Positions 23,801 to 64,000 of a DNA stretch of 64,000 bases are shown piece after piece (position 1 is the stretch's first letter; each line of letters starts with the position of its first letter). The notes under the pieces were generated by a model. It searched no databases, was not told where the DNA came from, and saw only the letters and a list, made by a program, of their open reading frames with translations. A program made the position numbers and the translations under genes. Source of the stretch: Hermodice carunculata (Eukaryota > Annelida > Polychaeta > Eunicida > Amphinomidae); NCBI GenBank assembly GCA_964020975.1, contig OZ026628.1, forward strand, positions 17,332,240 to 17,396,239. Reading direction: 5' to 3'.

Positions 23801-26800
23801 CTGCAAAGTCTCACCAGTATTCTTCAATTTTCTAATTAATTACACACCATACTTCTCTACGATTTTTTGTTGAACATCAAAACTCTCCCCTTTGTTTACT
23901 ACTGTACATGTATGTAGGTCACCACTTCAAACCACTCCATTGTTCGCTATGTCAATGCACAATGACAAGGTAGACCAACTCAGTGACCCTACACACACAA
24001 TGAATAGAGTGCCCTCTCCAAATAAAAAACAGCCATGCCCATATTCATAACACACACCCCTCTTTGGGGAAAGAAAAATTGGACATATATATGGAGAAAT
24101 TTTCTTATAAATCGATATTTATGTATTTTAATCTACAATACAAAATGGTTTCAAGCAAGAAATATGTATTCTTTATACAAATTGGCATTTACATTCAAAT
24201 AGATTAACTACACGATATCTCAACCTGTTTGTACATACACAGTATTTCCGCCATTAATCTTATAATATGAACACATTTATATGAGTAATATTTACACAAT
24301 TTTCACCCTTCTTAGTGCATCGGCAACCACATCTCCCTACCCCCAACATGCTCAATTTTCAGATTGTAATTTTAGACGATTTTTACCCTTCTGGACACAG
24401 ACCTGAAGTAACAGGGAGCTGCAACGTAGTCAATTAGTAATATCACAAAGTAAATCATATGTTACTTATGTGAGTTGTTCATGTCTGCTAGTTTAAATGT
24501 GTTCAGCAAAAACTGTCAATATGCCATTACATGTACTTGTTGACCAACTTTTTTCAACAATAGTCATTCTAACTTTATCTTAACAATAGTTATCTAGAGC
24601 TTGGTTGGTAGATTAATCATGACTTTATATTTGTTACCGAACAGCAAGAATAATACATGTTCATATAATTCAGAAGAACATTACCTATATTTACAAATTT
24701 CAACCCAACAATGATAACAAGGTTAGATATGACCAAAGGAAAGTACAAATGGTCAAAGTCACCTGACAACTTAAGTTGAATCATTTGTGTTCTCTTCTAA
24801 AACACGTTTCCTTATTATCTTATACACGTAGTGCTGACTTAGGTGGTCGATAAAGACTCTTAGAAATATGGAATGTTGTTGTTCTTCTTTTTCTTCTTGT
24901 TCATGTATACTTTCCATTCAAATTACTTTTACTGTAAAACATCTATCATAACCAACTCACTTTTATAATGACACTACTGTATTTTTCCAAAAAAGTGGAA
25001 TTTTCATTGTGTAACAAATAATCTAACATGATCATTATATGGTAGCATTAGATTATTTCACGTACGTCAATAATGTGCCTGTTTTCTGCATCAAAACATC
25101 CAGGTATGACACTTTCCTCAATCCACATACTACTTCACATTTGGCTGCACTTTGTGTTGTAAAAGAAATTATAAAACTAGTATTTTATATCTGCGTGTGC
25201 AATAAAGTGTGGGCTTGATGTTCTTGTATTTTATGGCTAATGTTTGCATTTGTGTATGCTGTGTCATGTAAAACAAAAATGGGGAATTCACTATGGTGGA
25301 TTACTCTTGTAATGAGGAAGTCTTCAATTGTGCCACTTTGTGACCTCTCATGCTTCATACATCAGAAAAAGCCTTCCCAAAAACCCAAACATTATACGGA
25401 GCAACAAGCTCAATATTACTCTAATTGGACAGCTAATTATGGATTCCTACTAAAATAGGGTGTTGAGCTAATTCAATGATAAAGTATGAATGCTTGGGTG
25501 ATAAGCGGGAGTCATTGTAAATCAGAGTACCTCCTGGCCATTAACTGCAAGTCTTCCCTCCCACCAACCGTTACAACAGCATTAATACAGTACTTGCACA
25601 TGGCGTAACGTGTCATCGAATGTTCTGTTTCAGCTATGCTTTGATGGGCTTTTGGCATAAGAGAAATAATGTATCACTTTGTAGACATATGCCTCTTTCG
25701 TTAGTAGTAGTAACATGCTTCCTCATCTGAGCAATTAGTGGTCACCTTGTTTCCTCTTCTAATATATCAAAGTCACGTGCATGGAGTTTTTCAACACAAC
25801 AGACTTGTGTTGCATTGCAAAGTTACATATCTTGATGAAGGGCAACTGACTATGTAGGACAATAGAATAAAAAAAATGCTTTATTTGGTAGCCAGTACAT
25901 AAGTCAAACGATGATGAGGATCTTAGCTTTTACATTTCATTATCTTCTAGAACCAAATTAATGCATTAAGACGTGAATTATTGAATTTCCAGTCAAATGT
26001 TAATTTATAAATGACAATTATAAAGTATAATCTTAAACAAGTGAAATCAACTTGCCATTATAAAACGTTCCCTGGGCTTCAATGGGAAGGTGTTTAGTGC
26101 ACACAAACGTCTTTGCACTTTATAATACCAATTGCATGTCGACTTTGCTTTACCATTCATATTATGAATTCACTTTTAAGTTAGTATGGAAAGGGATTCA
26201 GCCAGTAAAAATGTTGTAAAGTAGTTTATTGTTTGTGTTTGTTGAGACTTAAAATGCTTTAAATATCTCATTAATTACCTTTAATAATATATTACAGGTC
26301 AATTATTTCGTTTTCTTTAACATGATACTATGTACTGTTGGTGACCCACTGCATCCCAATTGACACTACCATGACCCACTAAAAGGCTAGGGTCCACAAA
26401 GGCCCGTAAAATTATTTTTATAGGTACAACTGATTACTGTATTGTTATTTCCCCTAGAGAGGATGTTACAGGTGTCAATTATCAGCATACAGGATTTGAT
26501 ACCGACATTCTGCAAAGCTCAACCGTATTTACGTTTCTCGGCCTTCTAGGACCTACTTTCGCATGTTTCCCTATTTTGTACATTGGTGTCACAAGACACA
26601 TTCTGGTTTCTATGTTTTCCCTCATCAACACTCAAGCAGAAGTTCATATTCAAGACAACCATGATGTCTAATCACTCTTGCCTGTTCTGAACTTAAATTC
26701 CTCCCTCATTGTTTTGGTCGATCCCACAAAAAGTATAAAACCATTGTACACCTTTTAAGATCAACCATTATATATGCAATTTATTATTGTAAATCTTGTT

Positions 26801-27360
26801 TGTAAAAGTAATTACACTTTTCACGCCGATCATGTCGTCCATTAATATGAACTTCACCAATTGTTTTACAGTAAACCTGTCCTTGTGGACAACTCTGTAA
26901 TCTGGACAGCTCTATAATGTGGACAAATTTCCCCAGACCCGAGTATTATTAAGTTATTCATCTAAGGGCCACCTCCCGAATGAAGACACCTGTCTGATGT
27001 ATACTACACTTTTCACAGTCCCAAATGCAGAAATAGCCTGCATAATGTGGACACAGCATATAATAAAAATGCCAGTCAACACAAATTCCCATGTTCTCAC
27101 CTTTCAATAGCCAGTTGGACAGGTGTATACAATGATAATAATTGAACAAATGCAGGCTGCTGAAATCCCAGTCACAGGCCACTGACCTTAGCATGTTTGA
27201 AGTTGACTGAAGATTTCTATAGTCAGTGAACTAAGTGGAGAATGTGTAAGACATTGTTTCTTAATCCACCATCAAAATGGATTGATTCGTCAGTTGTGTA
27301 GGGTTATAACAGTCAATCAACGAACACAAACTCAACTGGTAATCTGTAATCCTGGAACAA
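20810..27360. other. 6.5 kb without a recognised gene
   Basis: No splice-bounded domain or transposase was found on either strand. A dispersed repeat lies at about 22620-22870. Its first half (AGTCTGGTCGGCTCAATTAGTGC) matches 32370-32410. Its second half is the reverse complement of 6130-6240 (shared AGGAAGTGGTTCTGG). It probably includes the upstream region of receptor unit E, but no signal-peptide exon could be identified. Confidence 0.4.
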
Positions 27361-27515
27361 AGCTTCGCGCTTCGTTCATATTTTTTTTTATTTTTTTATT
27401 TTGTTTTTTAAAATATTTTGGTTAAAAAATCCATATATTAAAATCTTGTGGCAGTTTTTTCGCGATGAATCAAAGGGTTAATAAGTATGTCCATGTATAT
27501 GTATATGGTTGCATG

Positions 27516-27631
<116 letters not shown>

Positions 27632-27923
27632 AATGTATATGTTCATTTACCTAGAGGTTGCACAAGTTCAGTCACTGCCTAATATTGACACGCTTTTAAT
27701 TGTGAACACTTTTGCCCAATCTCAATTGTGTGTCCTCAATTGACAGGTTTCACTGCAGTTGGTATTTTCTATGATTGTACTGTATATCGTCATTTTGTAC
27801 TTATTTGCCATAATGTATTTCCGCTCAGAACTAAATAATCTAAGCCTGAGTCTAACTTCTAGATAATAGTCCCAATAGCCGCTGATTAAGAACTGAATTT
27901 CTGATGGGGTTGTTCCCCTGCAG

Positions 27924-28048
27924 CTTATGAGAAGACTAACTGTGTGACTGGTACAATAGGAGAGCCTTTAGAAATGTCCTGCCATGAATGTCAGTGGTAT
28001 AAACCAACAGAATGGGTGCACTGTGACAGGATAGTCAGCACGTCCTGA
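27924..28048 (+). pseudogene. Truncated V-type Ig-domain exon (unit E)
   Basis: After the acceptor CCCCTGCAG, the phase-1 frame reads AYEKTNCVTGTIGEPLEMSC then HECQWYKPTEWVHCDR and reaches TGA at 28046-28048. It shows the first canonical Cys (EMSC), an extra Cys, and the core Trp in the CQW position, like the FHC...CNNQW of the complete gene. The second half of the domain (DxGxYxC) is not found in any frame nearby, so the exon appears cut short. The start is the best-preserved version of the sequence shared with units C and D. Confidence 0.6.
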
Positions 28049-28868
28049 TCATATATTCATTTACCTCTATATCCAATGATAATACAAACAAATGTGTTAA
28101 TGATCAAAGTCTGTGTGTCCCCGAGTTTGGCATATTTGTCTCTTAAATTTACAAAGGGACAAAAGCAGACTGACAAATGTGAACAGCGAATAAAAATATC
28201 ACCCTGCATCACTGGACAAGCGGTCAACCAGAAATTTAAAATATTAAACTTGGACTTTAAAAGAAAAGTAATGTACATTTTCTCTTGGGTTCGCAGGTAT
28301 CGCTAGAATTATATAGATTAGCTTATATTTTACTGCGCCGTTGATTTGTGCTCTTTCTAAAGGTCACACTTAAGTCATGCATGACAAACTTTTGGTTCAT
28401 TAAGATTGTAGTTACTTGCATTTGATGTAGACAAGGCTACCGTTGTAGAAAATACCCTATATCATTGAAAGCTAGTCCTCGATAGTAAGTCAGGACTAAT
28501 CCAACAAAACCATTAGGTAGACTAGCCCTACGAAATTGGTACCAACATAATCTGGCCTTCATTTGAATTAACAATTGAAAGCTTATTGGAGGTCAAATCC
28601 TGTCTAATACCTTGTTACACTGACTTGGATTAAATTAGACAATTTTATAGTTACAATTATGGGTGCTAAACCAGTATTAGGTCTAATAGCATGGTAGGCT
28701 TACCAATACAACAACTGTACAATATAACGAGCTGGTGGCATGGAAATGTACACTCACCACATACAAAATTTAATAAGGTAGTATTTGCTATCAAAAAAAG
28801 CATTAATACATAAGATCCTCAACTATTTTAAAAGGATACTAACTGAAATAATTTGTGTTTTTTTGGAG

Positions 28869-28898
28869 AGACTGACCCAAAGAGTTTGCTATTTCCTG
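28869..28898 (+). CDS. 30-nt stalk mini-exon of unit E
   Basis: Bounded by AG and GTAAGTACC, phase 1 to phase 1, encoding (x)TDPKSLLFP. It has exactly the same length, phases and layout as the stalk exon of the complete gene at 43507 ((x)PDAKNLPSP). The donor-side intron is similar too (GTAAGTACCAAATCTAACCAGACACC against GTAAGTACTCATTCTAGCCACACACC; only the first bases are strictly alike). It is too short to recognise without that comparison. The unit it belongs to is probably dead, since its Ig exon is truncated. Confidence 0.55.
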
Positions 28899-29281
28899 GT
28901 AAGTACCAAATCTAACCAGACACCTATTGTTAAAAGTACAACACATTGATGATTCGGGCAACGTTCTTGGTTAATAGATCACATATGTTCTGTCAACTGA
29001 ACATTTGTACACAGCGAAAACTAATGCACAAGAACAAACAGGAGATGCAGTGTAGAGCGCAAAACCAATAGACAAGAAAAGACAGGAGTAGCAGTGTAAG
29101 TGGCAAGACCAATCGACAAGGGGAGTAGCAGAGTACAGTGCAAGGCCAATTGCCAAGAAATGGCAGGAGTAGGAGTGTAGAGTGGCAAAACTGTATAGCG
29201 ACCATAGGCCTAAATTGTCTCCTGTATAATTGACTATACCACCACTAAGGAAGCTGCTGTATTACTAGACATAACTGCACC

Positions 29282-29420
29282 TTGCAAGTACACATTATTG
29301 TTCTGAAGTTGGAAATCACAGGTAGCCACGTCACAATAAATGGAGCTGAGTCACTGTACATATGCAGGCACAATGCCCCAACTCCTGACTTATCAAAGTT
29401 TACATCTATTGTTGCTCTGT
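29282..29420 (+). pseudogene. Possible Ig-like fragment (weak)
   Basis: The frame contains KLEITGSHVTINGAE followed by SLYICRHNAP, which has the rhythm of the last strands of an Ig domain (L-x-I ... Y-x-C). There are no convincing splice sites and no first half. It may be chance. Confidence 0.2.
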
Positions 29421-30082
29421 GGCTATTGGTGCAGCTACTGTGCAGCCAATTCTTTTTGCTGCACATGATTGGTACAGCTTTACGAACATAAGTTAGAGCT
29501 TTCAGTTCAGCTACAAAATCATGTTGTTCCAGAGTCGCTAAAGCTAGATATGCCAATCTTTCAGAGAATGAGGGTAACTCTGCAGCAGTTACAATGAAGA
29601 ATGAAAAACGCACGAGTGTTCATGAGTGTATGGAAATTTTTGAAACAATATATGAGAAACAAACATTTCACATTTTGTTGGAAATTTGTAAAAACCAAAG
29701 ACCTACAGATAGGCAAACAGTGCTTTTAATGATTTCATCTAGACTGGCAATATAAAACCTGTTGTACATTGTAACATCATATCTTACTTTGATGCCTTTA
29801 GACAAGACTTTAAGCAAACAATGAAACTGCATCTGTCTTGTTTTGATGCCAAATATATTTCATTGGCTCATTCACTGAATGTTTATACAGTCAGTTTGTC
29901 CAGACCTTTTTTGTCATTTGCTTACATCAACTACAAGTTGCACCTTTACTGGTTTTAAGTCTTAATAACTCGAGTATGTGACATTTATATCGATGCTGCT
30001 GAAACAAACAAAAGTTTCTGTCTAGATTTTAAGGAAGGAATGCGCAGCACTTTAGAACTTTTATCAATATTTTATTATTTCT

Positions 30083-30084
<2 letters not shown>

Positions 30085-30153
<69 letters not shown>
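30085..30153. repeat. (GT)n microsatellite
   Basis: About 34 GT dinucleotides with one TATG interruption. Confidence 0.95.
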
Positions 30154-30155
<2 letters not shown>

Positions 30156-30839
30156 CATGCAAGAAATATTGACCAAAGTTCATTTTTAGATTTTCACTGG
30201 ATTGCGTGATCATATGATAATTTAGTTCACCCTTTCTTTTGTATTCTGTGTCTGTCTTTATACCCCACCATTAAACAAGGTTAATAGTCTCCATTTGATT
30301 CCATGTAACTATGCTTTCAATCTCTCTGACTAATAGGCTTGTAGTTTTAAATCAATTGGCGTTAAAGGAGCATAACTTTTTCAAAATCTTTTGGGCGCAA
30401 TACAAGGAAAAACTGAAAAATGATGTTGCCCATATTAAAATGTTACTGGTAAAAGACATCACCCGCATACAAGTGAATCTGGGAAATGGTGTCACTCGCA
30501 TAGTTAAAGCTCCTCCCTTATCTTCAGAACACACTTTCGCCATTTAGCTGTGAATGATGTCTTTGGAGAAATGTTGCTGCCTAACAGTAGACGCAACTTT
30601 AACATAACTTTTATTAAAGCAAAGTTTCGCTTTCTAGTGCTGAAAGACCATGTATAATAACACTTCATGGCCTTGACAGCACTCACTTGCACCTGTTTTA
30701 GATGTTCCATCACTGCTCCAATAAGTATTATTCCACGTTTGACAGATCAATTCTCATAAAGTGTCGATGATTTTTGGCCACACGCGGATTCATCATTCTC
30801 TGAAAGGTCAAAGCATTGACATTTTACACACCTCTTCCT

Positions 30840-31030
30840 CCATCCCACCCTCCGTCACCCAAAACAACCAATCGTATTGCAATTGTGCACATAAATGTTT
30901 CTGTATATTAAATCTATGAGCATCACAATACATTTTGATAAAAGCTATGACTAGGACATGTTTCATGTCACCAGCTTTTCTTGATGCAATTGGTTGTTTT
31001 GTCCCCAACCCACACCAAAAAAGGGTCACT
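30840..31030 (+). other. Possible third copy of the receptor 3' UTR
   Basis: The stretch GACATGTTTCATGTCACC ... AACCCACACCAAAAAAGG resembles 5616-5670 (GACATGTTTCATGTC ... AATTCACACCAAAAAAGC) over roughly 70 bases. It lies about 2 kb downstream of the unit E stalk exon, where a tail and UTR would be expected. No tail coding sequence could be found just upstream. Confidence 0.35.
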
Positions 31031-31149
31031 CTAGCCATCAAAATATTAAAAGTTTACTGGCAAAATTCTGCTTCCCAGGATCTGAGGTTTGATGTTTTTT
31101 GCCAATTCTTGAGCTTTTTACACAAAGTGCAAAAAAATCTATCTTGAAA

Positions 31150-33049
31150 ATCTATCGTTGTTTTTAGCATGTCACATACAGTTTTTAAGGGCTGGTCATT
31201 TTCTAATTTTCAAGTTTTGTAAAATCAAGATTTATAGACATCTGGACCAAAGCAGTAACAAGAAACAAATATAAGTTATAACGAATTATCAATAAATGGT
31301 AGCCAAGGTGCCCCTTAATTTCTGTCAGAATAGTAATTATTATAGATAAACAATGATGGATAATTTAAATTCATGTTATTGTGTCTCTATTTCGTTATTT
31401 GTTGTTTTCTGTGCCATTAATGAATCCTGATCAATATGCAATTTGTATCTATGTGGCTTGCCTGCCTATCTTTGAGAAGGGTCGATTTGCACGGGGGCAA
31501 AAGGAAGGTCAGGACGATACATATTGATAAGTTTTCGCATTTTTGCTTGTAGTGTGCAATACTGTCTGGAATGCTAGTATGTATATATGACGGGTGTTAT
31601 GCCATACAGTTTTTCCCCCTTATTATGACAGCAAATGGGAATTATTTGCACTCTTAATTCAGTGTTATAAATATGTCATGCTTTAAGTACACTGAAGCAT
31701 TAATAATATAGGTGGGCTTTCACATTTAAGCATTAATACTCTTTCTCTTTTTCCATCCTGTGAAAATCACCCGTTTGAGATATTGGCAAAATTTACACTT
31801 TCAATAGTTTGCAACAAAACATAGAACAGTGTCTCGATTGCATTGGATTGTAAATGTTCCAACAGCATCAGTTTATTCAAACCTATGATTCAACATTTAT
31901 CAAGGCTGTGTACACTTGTGCCAGGCTTGCAGTTAAAGTAAAAGGCCTTTGTTTGGTTAAGGCATATACAGCCTTCACGATGTTCAAATTTGTTTACACA
32001 TGTAAGCCGAAAATATAACCAATTTAAGATGAGATAGCCAAAATGTCACTAGACTACCTTGTTCAGTCATTCAATGATACTTTTCATGAAAATGATATAT
32101 TCAACTTAGAATTAGGATATATCGATACGGATATCTGTGCAAAAGGCTGTGATGTAAATTTACAGAATAATTATGTGGTGTGTGTTGCTGCACCGATACA
32201 TGAATTAAACAAGGATGTAACAACTTTTTTTCAATGAACATATTGCTTTCAATAGTAACCTATACTTGTCGAATATCCTAAAAAAAGGGAAGTTTCCTCT
32301 ATTTTACAATTAAAGATAAATTAAGTTATAAAATCTGTATTTCTGATCGTCGTACAAATATTATCAAATGGGTGAACGAGGCAGTCTGGTTGGCTAAATT
32401 AGTGCCAAACTGCCGGACGGCACAAAACGCTGATATTGAAAAAGAGAAAAGGAAAAAAAATATGTCTTACAAGGTATAGACCTGAAAACTAAAGATCTGT
32501 CACAAAAAGAAAATAGCTAGTTAAGAAGAATTTTAGTTCCACAACCTTATGGCATTTTAAGAGGTTTATGTCAACTTTGAATTCATAAAAGTAAAGATCA
32601 TATGGGCATATACAAATATTCCATGAACACCTCCTTTATGGGGCAGAAAAGAACTGAAAAAAGCAATGTGACCAGGACGTGTTCCTCAGTACCTAAGGTG
32701 CGGCCCGAAAGCAACTTTTAATGTGTATGCTACAATTAGATGGTTTGAAGAAAATAAGTCTGTATGTCATAGACTTCATGTGAGGATCTGGTAACATCAT
32801 TTTTATGCAGATGGATTGTCATGCATTCCAGACAGAGTGCTAGTATTATGACTCTTGACGGTATCCCCGTAAATTGCACCGAACATGGCAGACACGCTGT
32901 GCAGGAGGGCATATAACCTGTGGTACTGAATTCAACCTCATTTTTATGATGTCCTCACTCTAGCAGTGTCTCAGGTTTTTTCAGTGCCTGGATCCAGATA
33001 TTATAATGTAGATGTCTTTACAGAGGAGGAGGAGGGGAAGTAGGAAGAC

Positions 33050-33050
<1 letters not shown>
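31150..33050. other. No gene recognised
   Basis: A short open frame at 32043-32237 has no recognisable domain. The repeat copy at about 32370-32600 belongs to the family at 22620. Confidence 0.4.
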
Positions 33051-34330
<1,280 letters not shown>

Positions 34331-34650
34331 TTCAAATTGCATTGCAAAACAGGGACGATGTTTGCACTAGCCTCCAAATCTTTGCACCCACTCACCACAA
34401 TCTCATAATTTATAAAACCCTTGTACTTTACACCCAGCGTGACATCAAGTGTCTTTTTAAAAGTAATATCTTGGATACGCTCCTGAAATATGAGAAATAA
34501 TATATTGTGCGTGCAAATGTAGGCCTCCTTTAATTACGATAATATGTTTCCTCTTCCAAGTAATTATTGGGCACCCCTTTTCCTCTCCTGACAACATAAG
34601 CTGGCGTACATGGAGCTACTGATCAATTATGCTTGTATTGCTTGGCCTCA

Positions 34651-34657
34651 TATATAA
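34651..34657 (+). promoter_or_regulatory. Candidate TATA box of the complete receptor gene
   Basis: TATATAA lies 71 bases before the start codon at 34728. Transcription starting about 30 bases downstream would give a short 5' UTR of about 45 bases. Position and sequence support it, but AT-rich DNA yields such words by chance. Confidence 0.4.
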
Positions 34658-34727
34658 CTTGATCTGCACGGGCAGCAGATGGATAAATGAGTTACCACAA
34701 TTATAAGACAGCTTTACATGGACAAAT

Positions 34728-60513
<25,786 letters not shown>

Positions 60514-61098
60514 ACCAGTGTGTAACTCGCCAGAGACGGACCACGCTCACAGTAGATTTGGCGAAAAGGGTGCCCATGATAATGAACCAGACATGATCAA
60601 ATGTCAAGGTGTAGTTAAAGAGATAAGAAACAAAACAAGGTAGATTTAATTAAACAAATTTAACAGACATTATAATCTTCACATTTTAATTCACAATTAC
60701 TGGTACCTCCAATTAAATGCCACTAAAAGTAATATGAAACAGGAGTATGTCCACATCATATTCGCCCCATACATAAAAGGGTACTTCAGGTCTTGCTGGT
60801 ACAGATCCAGTTTTGACCCATACATATACATGTATCTGATGGCATTGCAACTTATACTGTTAATCTTTTTTCATTATCATAAATTTTTCTGTAAAAGGTT
60901 GTACACCTTTCTGGTGTGTTTTACTGGATGCACCACCCGTATACAATATGTGTTCTGATTAAGATAAGATCTTTTAAATGGTCCGTGTGAACTTTTGATT
61001 GTTATGCCTTGCGACTTTACCGTCGTTGTGGTTACACGCAATTACAAGCAAAAAACAACAACAACAACAACGAGCTGTGATCTGCTAGCAAAAACAGC

Positions 61099-61104
61099 AA
61101 TAAA
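61099..61104 (+). terminator. Candidate polyadenylation signal of the complete gene
   Basis: AATAAA, about 590 bases after the stop codon. It would give a 3' UTR of about 600 bases. Confidence 0.35.
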
Positions 61105-61119
61105 CTGTTTACATCAGAA

Positions 61120-62930
61120 CCCAAATTGATTTGCTTCATGTTCTGGTATCTGAACCCATTGGTGGGCTGAGTATGACTGAGTGAATAGCCTTCCTTGGCG
61201 CGGGTTGGTACTCAATGCACTTAACCAGCACTGATTCATGATGTCATGGTGTGCCATCATGAATGATCTCACATACAAATCTCAGAAACGAGAAGTTTAA
61301 ATTAAAACGTTGAGGCAGACGACAATTTACATCCGGGCGATTTGACCGGGAAATGACTAATTCAGGACTTTCCCCCCACATGGGACCACTGTGCCCAGTG
61401 ATTTTCTCACCTCCAATGCCTAGAGAAAGCCCCCTTGCTGGGGTAAGACTACTTGATTGTATGGTTTTAACATAGGCACTTACCACAAAGCAAGGTTTAC
61501 GTGGTAAAATAACATGGATATCTTAGCTGAACAAGTTTAAGTATGGAAGAAAAATGATTTCTAAACTATTAATGAAACCTTTCATAAATGTTGAACTTAT
61601 AAAAATAGGTTAAGACTATTTTAGGGCAGTAAAGCTTGCCTAATCAATGAAGTGTCTGCCATAACTGAAACAATGGCGTTTTCCCGTTAAACACCACACT
61701 TGTATGAATGGTGATATCCCACAGAGCCGTATGCTGTGGTATCATGAGCACATGCTGCCAAAATGTACTCAGTTTAAAGGTTTCACAAATCACTCTGGTG
61801 AATAAGCCCACAGATGTCAGAAACCAATTGACACCTATGTATGTGTGGCTGTCAGTGCACAGATACTGTATGAAGGTCTCATTAATTTTGCCTGTAAAAG
61901 GTTTCTAACATCTTCAAATAAAAAATTCCTGGGGCATTTCCTATATTGACAAGCATACTAATCAAGAAGTTTTACAATTAATGGTCATGTTGCCATAATT
62001 AACTTCAAATTTACTTTGAAGGTTGGTCCTTTTAACATGCATTACCCCATACCCACAAGTGTCCACCTCCGCAGTGCCCTCTCCAGTCAGCTGGAGGTGA
62101 GAAAATTCTATGCTTTGCTGGTTCTGTGAAAGGAGTTAATTGTATCAGTGCTGCTCATAACACAAGTCGTACTCAACTGAAATACTCTAATCATCCTGGA
62201 TTCAGATTTCTAAAAAAAAAAAAGGACCTTTCATTCCAGTTCCAGCATACTGCTAGACAAAAATGGTACAGGTCAACAGCTGTCCTCTGAGCGCATTAGG
62301 TTCAAACGTATGGAGGAAAGCTGCTGATTCAGTCTCTAACCCGGCATTGAAAGGATTAAGAGTAAATGGTAAGACAAAAAAAACATAAGTATTTATTGTG
62401 GCAAGCACTGGATATATTCTCCTCAATGATATCACAATACATTTGCAAGAGACACTTTTTCGCATATTTAATGGAAACAGTCTCATCCGTGGCATCAGAG
62501 TTTAGGTCCCTTGGAGTAAAATTTTCAAGGGAAGGATCGATAATGTTTCGGTTATCGCTCGTTAGAGTTCATGGATGATATTATTTCGTAGGGGGGCATT
62601 TCAATCCTCCCCCTGTCAGAATATTGACGAAGGTACTGTTTCATTTCCAGTAGTGTATATATGCATCTGGGATGCTACAAAATAATCCCCATCTACTTCA
62701 CAGCTTTAAATATGTCATGTGTATGCATGGTGGTCCAATTAAAGCGCACTTTGCATAATCTCTTGTCACAAAACGTAATATAGAATGTCCAATGTCAATG
62801 CTTTTCTCCTGGTAGTAGGCCTAATGTAAATGCATTAATGTACTCCGCTTTTGTAGGGGACAGACAAGTATAAAGGAACAGATAATTACTTGCACAGGTG
62901 TTAAGCTAACGTACGCATGTGCAATGACTG
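61120..62930. other. No gene recognised
   Basis: Short open frames on both strands show no domain or splice-supported reading. Confidence 0.4.
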
Positions 62931-62939
62931 ACATGTTGC

Positions 62940-64000
62940 TTTTTAGTTCTGCTGACCAAAGGTCGCAAAGCTCATGGCAACACCCATGTGTGTCACTCCG
63001 TCCGCCTGTTAGCTTTTGCTTGAGGATGCCGCACAGATCACTGCTTTCAAGTTAGCCCCATACAACTTTCAGGATTTAACCAAGGGTATGAAAACGATAC
63101 TATTGGCGCGGCCATAATGTTGTATAATGTGTGGGGCAAAATGTGAAAACCTTGTGACAACGCTAGCATCCTTTAACTTGCAATAGATCTGCATGAAATG
63201 TGGGTAGGTTAAAATCTCATTCGCATATGATGCTAATGGCACCACCTGTACTTTGACAGAAATATATATGATCCAAAATGTATTGAGAGGTATAAAATTC
63301 TAATATGTCAACAACAAAAATGGGTTAGACATGCCAAATTTATAGGACATATGAATTGTGACCAATGCTAAAACCTGATTTAATGCCAGTGACCTTGACC
63401 TATTATTGTTAGTTCCCCAGTCCTCTAATTTTGAACTTGGTGATTTGGTATAAATAGAGTATAACTTCAACATAGTCAGAAAGAAAATTGAGCGTCCAGA
63501 TTAAAATGTAACCTTTGTACAGAAAAATGCTACTTGGTGACCTACTTTGGTGGCACTATGACCCAATTAACATGAACTTTAGTGCTTGGCAAAGGTTTTG
63601 TTTTTTCTTCAATAACTCACAGTTATAATCCGATTCACACAAAAAGACCATGTAGGGAAAGTTGGATGTGAGGCACATATTTCGAATGACCATTTCTTTT
63701 TAAATCCGAGTTGAAGATCAATTTTAAATGGCCAGTTGAAGTATAAGGGTCAAAATGTGAAAATCTTGTGAATGTCCTCTCGTTTATAATTTTTACCTGA
63801 TCATTATGAAATTTGGTAGAATTGTGGAGAAGGTCATGATCTCGGTGATACCAGTTGCGCCATCAATTTTTTGGCAGAAGTTACAAGCCAAAATGTGTTT
63901 AAAGAGAAAAAAAATTCTGAAGGTCAAAAAATTAAAATTCATTAATTAAAAGAGGTAACTTGCTAATGTTTTAAAGTTTTAAAGTTAGCCCCATCCAACT
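62940..64000. repeat. Tandem intronic-type repeat running out of the window
   Basis: GTTAGCCCCATACAACTTTC at 63051 recurs as GTTAGCCCCATCCAACT at 63984. CAAAATGTGAAAACCTTGTGA at 63139 recurs as CAAAATGTGAAAATCTTGTGA at 63752. It contains TGACCTTGACC and a TCACTCCGTCCGCCTGTTAG head, as in the 6380 satellite. Window end truncates it. Confidence 0.55.

Overview
The window is AT-rich animal DNA. It has short exons with GT/AG introns, many microsatellites and several interspersed-repeat classes, and no operons. It looks like an invertebrate. The TGACCTTGAC-type tandem repeats, the GTCGGTCAGTC-type head sequence and a KIAA1958-like Crypton fit a mollusc or another lophotrochozoan best, but no host marker gene settles this. 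No rRNA, functional tRNA, CRISPR array or bacterial feature was seen.

The main content is a cluster of plus-strand immunoglobulin-superfamily receptors of paired or inhibitory type. One gene can be read from start codon to stop codon in six exons between 34728 and 60513: signal peptide, one V-type Ig domain, a 30-nt stalk mini-exon, a membrane span, and a two-exon cytoplasmic tail. All internal junctions keep frame (phases 1,1,1,1,0), giving a predicted 289-residue type I membrane protein. Its tail carries YSEV, YSEL and two textbook ITIMs (LKYIEL and IRYADL). Around it lie relatives and relics: a different tyrosine-rich tail exon at 1743-2071, a broken second copy of that tail with its 3' UTR at about 5085-5700, decayed Ig exons at 9425, 12381 and 27924, a second stalk mini-exon at 28869, a 3'-UTR-like scrap near 30940, and a possible extra signal exon plus Ig-like exon (54575-55175) inside the fourth intron of the complete gene. 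The cluster looks like the product of repeated tandem duplication followed by decay. Introns downstream of the Ig exons share repeat arrays and a paralogous block.

Mobile DNA: two truncated minus-strand LINEs (2530-4510 and 4753-5060) between the two related tail exons; a Crypton/KIAA1958-like tyrosine recombinase copy with an intron (18861-20809); a minus-strand tRNA-derived SINE (17700-18115); and a decayed minus-strand Tc1/mariner transposase (about 44790-45600). No retrovirus, LTR element or Polinton was recognised.

Tandem repeats: a 12-unit, about 146-bp satellite at 6380-8215 whose units carry nuclear-receptor-type half-sites; an unrelated family with about 146-bp internal period at 49700-51235 and 56165-56860; an array of about 75/148 bp at 42540-43110; degenerate arrays with palindromic CTGCAG-type cores in four places; and five long (AT)n tracts. 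The remaining long stretches (for example 20810-27360 and 61120-62930) show no gene that I can support.
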